Assembly: GCA_030062745.1 (NCBI GenBank)
Contig: CP099846.1
Span: forward strand, 7,499,432 to 7,563,431
From: Capitulum mitella
Taxonomy: Eukaryota; Arthropoda; Thecostraca; Pollicipedomorpha; Pollicipedidae
Direction: 5' to 3'
Length of the DNA: 64,000 nucleotides
Part shown: positions 46,036 to 54,754 of the stretch, piece by piece
Layout of the letters: the number at the start of each line of letters is the position of its first letter
Position numbering within the stretch: position 1 is the stretch's first letter
Program-made: the position numbers and the translations under genes
The notes under the pieces: generated by a model
What the model saw: the letters and a program-made list of their open reading frames with translations, nothing else
Told to the model about the DNA's origin: nothing
The model's database searches: none

Positions 46036-46828
46036 ACTTAGGGGAGAGTGGGGTAAGGCGCCCACTTACGTAAAGCGCCCACCACCATCTAGCGGCGAAA
46101 CTAAACGACGTACCCCTATTTTAGAATTCTTGGTAAGCAGAAGCCTTTCGGAAAGTCGGCGGGGTGGATTTTGGTGCACCTGGTGCGTTCGAGCTAGTGA
46201 CGGCAAAACGATGTTTGTTTTCGTACGTTACGATGTAAAAAATAGGGACATTAAGATTACGTTTGTGTGTATCTGGCCGTTAGCTTACGCATGGCAACAT
46301 ATGGTGGCAAAAAGCCTTGTGTAAGAGCATGTGTATGGTATGATGTATTTGCTATGTGATTGTCTCGTCATCCTGATATGTTTGAAATAATTGCAAGTGA
46401 CGCCTGTAGACAAAGCGCCCACCCCCCGGGTTGGGGTACAGCGCCCAGTGGGCGTTTTAACCGCACTTAGATGGGCGCTTTACCCCACATTCATGCAAAC
46501 AAAAAAAAACATCCTTGCATCTATGCATTCCGGAAGTCAAGAGTTAGAATCGGTGCTTGGTTGGCACTGGAGCGAAAGTACCTATGACAAAACTGACCGA
46601 GGGGTAGAAGGTCAGTACACCGTTTCCCCATCCCCCGCTTCAAAGTATGGTCCTGTTTTTTTACTAGTAAAATAATGCATGACGTGACTCAGACCGGTGA
46701 GAGCTGTCACCTTCACCTAGTACAGAATGATACTGCCCCTCCCCTCGCATATAATGATACGCATAAGGGCTGCGCTGCACTGATGCACCAACTTTCAGTG
46801 ATGTCAGGGGTGTACTGTTGCAGATATC

Positions 46829-48648
46829 ATGCCTCGAAAATACATAAGGAAGACTACGTGGACAAGCTATAGTACTGAAAGTCTACAAGCAGCGTTGACT
46901 GCTCTAGGAAATGGCGAAAAGCTGAAAAGCGTGTCGACCCGATACAGTATCCCCCGCAGGAGGCTCCACCGCCATAAAGACAAGGCTGTCCGATCTCCAG
47001 GACGTCCGAAGCTGGGACGTTTCAGGCCAGACATCAATGGAGCATTTGAGGAGAAGCTTAAAAATTATGTTTTGGAAATGGAGAAGGCATTCTTTGGCCT
47101 AACGACTACCGATGTCCGGCGCCTTGCCTACGAGCTCGCCCAGATGGAAGGCATCACTCACTGATTTAACATGGAGCAGAAGATGGCCGGGCGAGACTGG
47201 CTACGTTGTTTCCTTCAACGCCATCCTGATCTCTCTATCCGGAAGCCTGAGGCGACCAGTTTGGCCCGAGCTGTAGGATTCAAGCGCCCACAAGGAAATG
47301 CTTCTTTGACATCTACAGAGAACAGCTCGACGCGTGCAAGGCGAACCCAATGCGAATATGGAACGCTGATGAGACAGGACTGACGACGGTACAGCAACCA
47401 GATTTTGTGATGGCTACCAGGGGACAACGCCGAGTGGGCAAGGTAACTAGCGCAGAGGAAGGTAGGATGGTGACAGTCATGTGCGCCGTCAATGCGTGCG
47501 GCCAGTACGTCCCACCAATGCTGATTTATCAGCGCAAGAGGATGGTAGAAACACTCTCAAAAGGTGCTCCGCCTGGTTCACTAGCCACAGTAACACCCTC
47601 CGGTTGGATGGATTGCGATTGATTCTTGATGTGGCTCAAGCACTTCGCAAGCGTCGTGAAACCCAGTGAAGAGGAAAAACACATCCTCATTATAGATGGA
47701 CACCAGAGCCACAAGTCACTAGCCGCTGTCGACTATGCCAGAGAGCACGGAATTGTAATGATTACTCTTCCGCCTCACTGCATCCATCGCATGCAGCCAT
47801 TGAACGCAAGTTGGTTGGTTGGTTGGTTATTGGGGTTAGGGGGGGTTTAGATTAACCTACAAGGCACTGAAAAGTGCCTACAACACTGCTGCAGACTGTT
47901 AGATGCACTGCCATCCTGGCAAGCGCATTACGGACTACCAGGTCGCGGAAATCTTCTGCGCTGCCTACCGCAACGCCGCCACCATCGAGAAAGCTATCAA
48001 CGGGTTCCGGTGTACGGGTTTGTGGCCCCTGGACACTAGCGTCTTCACCGAAGAAGACTTCGCTCCGTCCATGCTAACTGAAGAGGGAGATCCCCACTGT
48101 TCGGATGGTCCCACGGGTGTCTGTGAGCAGCAAACCAGGACGTCCTCTGCCGTCCAGACAGAGCAGGACACTTCCAACAGCACCAAGTCTATCGTCTTAG
48201 GACAGCAAGTGGAGGCAACAGCGCATGCCGTGCAAGACTCGGCGACTACAAGCAGTGCAGAAGAGGACCTGTGAGCAGGCCCCGGGGTTCTGTGCGTCAA
48301 CGGCTATGCCTAGCACTTCAGCTTCAGGCTTAGCTGACATCTTGTCGCCAGTCAAAGCAGCGGTCAGAACGAGAACGAGGAAGGCGGAGAAGGCCGAACT
48401 CCTCACGTCTTCACCACACAAGAGGCGTCTCGAGGAGAAGAAGAAAGTGCCAGCAGTGAAGAAGAAAGCCAAGAAGAGCACAGTTCGCAACGATAAGAGT
48501 GACGATATCACTTGCTTCGTCTGTGGCATGCTCTAGGCGCTCTTGTGAGCGCTGGATCCAGTGCACGGAGTGCAGCTCCTGGGCTTGCGAGCCGTGCACA
48601 GATGCAGACGAAAAGCAGAAGTCGTGAGTCTGTGACATCTGCCGTTAA
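46829..48648 (+). pseudogene. Dead pogo/Tigger transposase with C-terminal zinc finger
   Basis: MPRKYIRKT and the helix-turn-helix ALGNGEKLKSVSTRYSIPRR open a CENP-B/pogo N-terminus, followed by WLRCFLQRHPDLSIRKPEATS. The DDE core reads IWNADETG, VTVMCAVNACGQYVPP, HILIIDGHQSH and LPPHCIHRMQPLN; the usual third Asp (QPLD) is Asn. Lesions: TGA at 47162, a frame change near 47297, TGA at 47620, a LINE-tail insertion at 47811, TAG at 47900 and a frame change near 48262. The C-terminus (48515-48648) has a PHD-like cysteine pattern CFVCG...WIQCTECSSWACEPC...VCDIC, itself broken by frame changes and a TGA. Confidence 0.85.
47811..47842 (-). mobile_element. Roughly 32-bp LINE 3' tail inserted in the pogo gene
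   Basis: (TTGG)4-5 followed by TTATTGGGGTTAGGGGG matches the plus-strand image of the LINE ends at 54755 and 57735 (TTGGTTGGTTATTGGGGCTTAGGGGCG). It falls between the MQPLN and YKALKSAYN parts of the transposase, where a Phe-Phe-type residue stretch is expected, so it interrupts the gene. An extreme 5' truncation of the same LINE family is the simplest reading. Confidence 0.65.
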
Positions 48649-49804
48649 ACCTTCCAAAGCAGCCGTAACCACCAGTGGAAGTCACTCGTGCAAACAGCAG
48701 GGTCGATTTTGTTCTAAAACTTAACATTTATTCGTTCCATATGGAAGTCCTTCTCCAGTGATATACGATTGTAGACTGGCGGATGGCAGTGGGAAGCTAC
48801 GATTCTGTTTGGTAGATACGTTGGTACATTTCTGAGGAACGCGATATGGTGTTCTTGTCCTCGCAGGTTGTAACGAGCGAAGAGCCTTTAGGCATTCCGT
48901 TTCTGCAGGTGGAGGGTACAGGTCTTGTTTCTACGTGCACGTATGTATTCTAGCAAGTTTACTTTGCAAAAAATGCTTGCTGATAGACTTTTTGTCAAGG
49001 AATACACACTATTACATTTGGATGACTTAAAGGCATGCAATTTTGCCAACACAGACCAAGTTTGTCTTTCTCGTGTTGCCAACGCGACGTCGATAACAGT
49101 AAATTTTGGCAGTCAAAATAAAACTATAGCTAAATTCTCCCGCTTTCAATATCGAAGAGGACGAAGTTAGGTGAGCTTTCCGTTTTGAGATGGCTAGAGT
49201 TATTGATGTGCTACTGCTTACGCATCGGGTCCAGAACTCCTTGGTTTTGCTGGCAAACGTGTGCTTGGAATAACAACACAGATGGTGACTGCTCATTCAC
49301 CCTTTTGAAAAAATAGTATCGGGGTAAGGTACAGAATCGCGCGGTTATGGCGGAGCTATGGTTGGGGGCGTTTTGCCCCACACCAGCGGGCGCTTTACCC
49401 CATGTAGGGGGTAAAGCGCCATTTTAAAGCGCTTTGGGAAAAACGATTTTAATCTATTTTAGAAACATTCCTTCAAAACAGATGTTTTACAACAGCTAGC
49501 CAATTTATCAGAGCTTCTTACCATACCCTTCATTCCTTTGCAGCATTGCGACCACATTGGATATTGCCGTTTTTCCTTAAGGTGTGCGCTTTACCCCACT
49601 CTCCCCTATATGAAAAAACAGCAATTTTATGTAATTTACGTCTTATTTAGCACATAGGGAAACATGTAATGTTTGCCTTTGCAATATATATATATAACTA
49701 TTCCGTATTCGTGCGGAATCGCCATGCGTCTAGTGAAGAGCGCTTGGTTGAGGGGGAGCCATGGCCCCTATGCCCCCCTCCTTGGCTACGTCCCTGGCCA
49801 CACT

Positions 49805-50784
49805 AGTCTTGGCCCTTTTGATCCGACATGACCGTCACAGGTTACACTTGTCGATGTCCGCTATTTCCCATCTGATCCAGCTTGTTAAGGGCTGTGCAAC
49901 CCCGTTTCCCGCATTGTCGTAGCATGTTCAGTTCCTGAGATAGCGAAAGGAGTCTATAATGTACATGTTTGACCCCTGTGACCTGATTGGACCGGCTAAA
50001 CGTCACGTTGAGCATTGTTCAGTCACGCCATCCTGATGTACTTTGACGAGAGTTTTTCAATGCCGTTTTCTCCGTGGCTGTAGTTTCCTTAGTTTTCAAG
50101 ATAGCAGGCGAGGACTCTAAACTCTCCCCTTCCCTCACCTTCATGAGGTGAAAGTAAAAAAAATTGCAGGGCGAGAGTTAACCACAGGCGAATCATCTTT
50201 CAAATTCCTGAACCATATTTGGCCTTTGACGCGATTTTCCACTGACATGGCATGGGCAAATCAATTTCAGTGGAAAATTCATTTGCCCATGCGCCATTAT
50301 AGTATAGCTTTTCGCAGCACTTATTGTTTTCATAGTGGCATATGCAGTATGCACGAAAAACACAGGTATAATTCCAGTTTTTCTGGCCGAAAAAAATCGC
50401 ATCATACCACACTTTTAACTTCGGGAAAACACTGCGTGAGTGGGCTGAAGTCTGGACTAGTGCGGGGTAGCATGTTGAAAAGTCCTTTTGGAGGAGCGTC
50501 ATTGTTTAAGCAACGGCCGTAAATGACTGTGTCCTGGCAGAAGAAGGAAAAGAAGATAGAAGACAAAGACATCCATCTCAAGGCCTAAACCATTTCCAGC
50601 GTGATGGCGGCTTCAGACGCCAAGTCTGCTAGTCGTTTTTTGTCTCATTCTTGTCCCGTTTTCCTTTCCAGTTTGACTGTGGCGAAAGAGCACAAGACGA
50701 CTTCCTGTTTGCAATATATTGCCGTACAGTAAGAATGAGGTGGCGAGCGCTGCTATACGTATTCGTCGCCGCTATCACGTTTGT
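49805..50784. other. Degenerate ~155-bp tandem units, otherwise empty
   Basis: A block like 'CATTGTCGTAGCATGTTCAGTTC...GATAGC...AGTCTATA' occurs around 49905-49960, again weakly around 50065-50110, and to the left of the MITE at 45900-45950. Removing the nested elements gives a spacing near 155-165 bp. Confidence 0.5.
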
Positions 50785-51905
50785 TTGAGAGATATGTCCA
50801 TTTAAACACCATGATTGGTTCATTTTCACGAAGCATAATCGTCCTGCTCATGAGCGCGACAAAGGTTTCTACATGAAATGCCCCCTCTGCGGCGAGCTCT
50901 TCTTCAAAACACGGAACTTTTCCAAGGACGTGCGGCACCATCAGGCTAAACAGACTCAACAACCGACTCATCAACAGACAGACAAATCGTTGGATTCAGA
51001 TTCAGACCAAACTGTGCACTATCGTCCTGACAGCATTCATGATCCGATTCACCATGGCGAGTCACCCTCTTCGAGGCCAGGGCAAACCCCGTATGACGTT
51101 TGTATGTAACATCACCCCCGTGGTGATGTTCTCCTCAGGCTGAAGTATGAACAGAATGTTCCCGGCAACGTTTGCTCAGTTATAAGCGATGGAGTACGTG
51201 ATATCATTTCCACCATTACCGAAGGTGCGATCTGATTTTCAGCGACACGCGAGCGTCAGAAGAATACTGTGGCCACCTGTAAAGCGTTTCGATCACCACA
51301 CAAATCTCAAAATACTGTAGGCGTCGGTACGGCCACATAGAGCCCGAAACTGTCACATTGTGCTCGAAGAATGCTTCCAAAAGACACCCTTTCCAGTATG
51401 TGTCAGTCAAAAGACAGATATTTCGTTTGAAAGCAAGGGGATATTTCACTGATGACTTATTCGCTAGACATACGGCAAACGCCTCCCGGTGTACCTGGGC
51501 CTTCTGGGCATCCAAACGTGCAACATGTAGTCCACGTTGGAAGAAAGATGAGAGAACTGGTGGTATACTACGACGACTTTATAGTGACTAATCCGCTTGG
51601 CACGCATACAAAACTAGGAGTAGTGTATTTCAACATGACAAATTTTCATGCAGTAAGTCGATCAAAGATTAAGAACATTTATTTGGCGCTTCTGTTTCCA
51701 GCGATGTACATTAGGATGTACACATGGGACAAAATCCTGGCTTCGCTTATTAAGGAGATGAAATATTTAGAGAACAATGGAACAGGGGGCATGATGTACG
51801 TCACACTACGCTCGGTTGTGGCGGACAACCTGGCTGCCCACTCCATGGCCGGAATTAGTGAATGTTTTACATCTAACAGCTGCAGATTTTGGGTGATGTT
51901 CATAT
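50785..51905 (+). pseudogene. Fragments of an orphan C2H2/transposase-like gene
   Basis: First block 50785-50945: CPFKHHDW, FTKHNRPAH, MKCPLCGELFF and HH, a C2H2-like zinc region. Second block 51540-51890: ELVVYYDDFIVTNPLGTHTK, VVYFNMTNF, RSKIKNIYLALLFP, VVADNLAAHSMAGISECF and SCRF. I recognise the YYDDFEVxNPLG and xDNLxxHxxxGFxxSF blocks from a widespread uncharacterised animal protein family that behaves like a transposon. Only parts are present, and the frame ends at 51905 just after the cysteine that should begin the next motif. Confidence 0.5.
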
Positions 51906-52289
51906 AAAGATATGCAAGCAGCCACGTCATGTAACGCCAGATCGCTGTTTGCTTTACAGGAAGAGGTATTGAAGGAACGGAAAAAATTCCATGAAGGTAG
52001 CAGAAGTATGTTTGTTAGAAAAACGCCCTCTCACAGAGCTTTCTTCCTATACCTTCGTCCGAAGTCCGAGGCCGAGGCGGCCGAGTCGGAACGGAGCCTG
52101 GTGGGGGGAGGGGAGGGAAAGAGGAGGAGGAGGCGACAGATCACCTGCGTGATCGTCTGACAACGAACCCAAGGTGTCTTGTTAGCGACAATGCTCAAGT
52201 GTCGGTCTACCATCTGAAGCGACGATGTCTTCCATTACGCATGCAGTTGTAGAACACCGACAGCCGTGGCTCAGGCGACGGACCTTTGT

Positions 52290-52745
52290 GTTCCATTCGC
52301 GAGAGTGCATTGGTGTGAAATGAAGTCCAGTAGCAGAGAAGAGCAAAAACTCTGTTCAAACCCTTTCGGCCTGCCCCAGAGTAAAAAGTTTTATAGCTCT
52401 GTTAGACCGGTGTCGGCATCATTCATCACAGCTCACGAGTCTTTACAAGACCTTCTATCACCTGGCGATAAAGTGTGTGTGAAATGCAGGAAACTAATTC
52501 CTAAAAGACTCTGAAGCCCGTTGACGTGACGAACCACAGCCAGGTCCATCGACCAGCCAGCAACACGAGACAAGATCCTTGACGTGAATCCGGAAGACAA
52601 AGAAGAAAGAACAAAGAAGCTTCATCATCTACCCCTTCAACCGTGCCGTCGTCTTCGGAAACTGAAGGAACGCCAATGAAACATATTACGACTGAGGAAC
52701 TAGATACAATCATGGACGTGGTCGGTGAAACACCCGTTCGAACAG
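52290..52745 (+). pseudogene. N-terminal fragment of another orphan transposon-like protein
   Basis: CSNPFGLPQSKKF, SSVRPVSASF, LLSPGDKVCVKCRKLIPK and, after a frame change, STPSTVPSSSETEGTP and TTEELDTIMDVVGETPVR. The CxNPF...LRPVS...GDxxCxxCRK pattern is a zinc-ribbon-like N-terminus seen in uncharacterised repetitive proteins of ticks and cnidarians. Stops at 52512-52514 and the missing C-terminus mark it as a relic. Confidence 0.4.
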
Positions 52746-54058
52746 GTGGGTCGCACTGAAATGTCGGTTTTGTTTTTGTGTACAACATGTCGATACTTCA
52801 TGCAAGCAGCGACTTTTGCTTATTTTGGTAGACAACTAGGAGCACTGGAAAGTCTACAATGGTGGCTGTTGTCAACACTTCCCACTTGTTAGCCTGAATG
52901 AATATTTTCCAAGATCACTAAAATTCCACAATTTCAAGTCGCAATGCATCAATTCTACGTCAACAATCATCACTTTCACCCTGTTCGTATAACAAATGGG
53001 CATGCGTTCTCGAGAGCACGGGATGATTTTTTTTGTACTGACAGTATCAAACTGAAAAAAGTTGCACTTGACTACTTTTTCTACACAGTGCTTTACACCA
53101 TTTTTTAGAATAATGTTATGCCTGTTTCCCAAAAAGGAAGATTAAAATTAGTCTGAGGTGCAAAGTATTCCAAACTTGTTATCGAGAAGTGTATTTCCAT
53201 TCTTATTTAACAACTATGGTGTAATCTAAGCTTTTATCGTTTTTATGCCCAAGTGTATTGGTTGGTAATATTATTTGCTCAGAGTATTTTTATTCTGAAA
53301 GGCGTAGAATGTCTGTTTGGCCGCACTGATTTACGCTGAGCTTTGCCAACTGATTATGTGCCTTGACTTCAAGAATAAATTTACCTCCGTGCCTTTGAAA
53401 TTCAAAGTGCAAAGGCATCACAGTTGTAGATTCACTCTTTAAATAGCAATTTTGCACTGAGGAAGGTGCATAGGTCTGCCATTGTCTTGCGGCCACGTGG
53501 TTCAGTGCATGTGGTAGGTACTGCTGTGGTTGACGCACTGGGGCGCTGAATAAGTGAAGAGTTCTGGCAGAGGTCGAAGTCTTCGGCTGCCTCCCACACA
53601 TCTTTGATAAGGTAATCTGTATCCTCACAGTGTATTGCTGTCCACTGTTAGTGTACTGTTTTCGCTGTCTCCTACACACGTTCGATAAGGCGAGGTATCT
53701 CCTGATCGGACCTGTGATTCAGAATCGAATCAGAATCGATTCTGATTCACGAGCGCTTCTTGTGCATCAGAATCAGAATCGATCCATTATTCCACAACCG
53801 TGAATCAGAATCAGAATCAGCATCCGAGGTGTACGGTCGCAAAATCAATTGCGAGGGAGGGGCTCAGCCCTGGGTCAATTAACCTGGGTTACCCCCAATA
53901 GCATGTGTCCACTTATGTTCCGGACAAAATTCAATTATGTACTAATAGCGCGACAACCGTAAGTCCCTTGAAAGCAAAATTTTGCACTGAGGAGGCCCAG
54001 GGCATAATGTTCATGCTGATAACAAATTATAAAGCTGCCTTATTTTTTAACTTTCACG
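52746..54058. other. No recognisable gene; GAATCA repeats near the end
   Basis: AT-rich. At 53710-53826 GAATCA and its inverse TGATTC recur many times, forming overlapping inverted repeats. Confidence 0.6.
53710..53826. repeat. (GAATCA)n repeat with inverted copies
   Basis: About ten GAATCA/GAATCG units plus inverse GATTC units; forms an imperfect hairpin around 53722-53750. Confidence 0.85.
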
Positions 54059-54672
54059 GTGTTACTAAGCAAAGAGGGTGTCAGAAAAATGGTGCGCAGA
54101 TTTACGGAGCTCAAGCCAAGTGTGCCGAAATGCGGCGTTGTGAGGCATTTTAAAGATATGGTGATAACTAGATGCACCGTATACGATATCCTATGGAAGC
54201 TCGAGAGAAGCGGCACTACTGAGCATGGTGGCAAGGGCAAAGCCGCAAGATCGTGCCGCTAAGAGGACGCCAGAAAGAGGAATGCGCTCCTGAAGGCGGC
54301 GACCAATAAAGCTGGTGTGTCACTCTGCCTTTTGGCCCGCCGTCTTGGGGTGAGTATGAGTTACGAAGCAAAAATTCTAAAGGAACAAGGGACTGAGTAT
54401 CAAAGGCGGAGGAAGGCACCAAACGCCTTGAAAAATGAAGCAAAACAACGTCATCTGGCACGAACATCACTACCAGCATGCGAGAAATGGAGGTGGTCAC
54501 GGATGATGAAAGCTATTTCACATTTTCCTACCACAACATGAAACACAACAAAAAAAAACATAGGTCTTTATGCTGGTCCAGGAAGTGACATACCGGAAGA
54601 CGTGAGGTATATGCCAACCGATAAGGTTCCAATGAAAATGGTGGTCTCGATCGCCAGGCTCACAGCCGGGAT
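54059..54672 (+). pseudogene. Truncated mariner-like transposase (N-terminal half)
   Basis: The frame encodes a helix-turn-helix VRRFTELKPSVPKCGVVRHF, a second one after a stop at 54260 (NKAGVSLCLLARRLGVSM) and ILKEQGTEYQRRRKAP. Frame-shifted remains of the first catalytic region (DDESYF-HF at about 54505-54530) and SDIPEDVRY follow. This matches the DD37D/DD39D-like lineages of Tc1/mariner. Homology stops near 54672, about 80 bp before the LINE insertion, so the catalytic second half is lost. Confidence 0.65.
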
Positions 54673-54754
54673 TTTCCAGGGGGGGGGTTCAGGGGGTATT
54701 TTATGTACAGGAAACCTGTGTTTGCTTTTGAAGCATGTATATGATCTCTATTCC

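Larger units (their letters stand above)
46041..49606 (+). mobile_element. pogo/Tigger-type transposon with both ends
   Basis: 3,566 bp, flanked by TA (46039-46040 and 49607-49608). Ends are inverted repeats GGGGAGAGTGGGGTAA(G/A)GCGC, with further inner copies of the 'GCGCCC/CTTTACCCCA' theme near 46060, 46425-46490 and 49375-49410. TA duplication and the enclosed CENP-B-like transposase identify the pogo branch of Tc1/mariner. Confidence 0.92.
45959..49796. mobile_element. hAT-type MITE split by a pogo element
   Basis: The outer ends are CAGGCACGTAGCC and, inverted, CAGGGACGTAGCC. The 8-mer GCCACACT lies directly outside on both sides (45951-45958 and 49797-49804). An 8-bp duplication and CAG-type ends indicate mobilisation by a hAT transposase. 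Without the inserted pogo (46041-49606) the element is only about 270 bp and non-coding. Confidence 0.88.
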
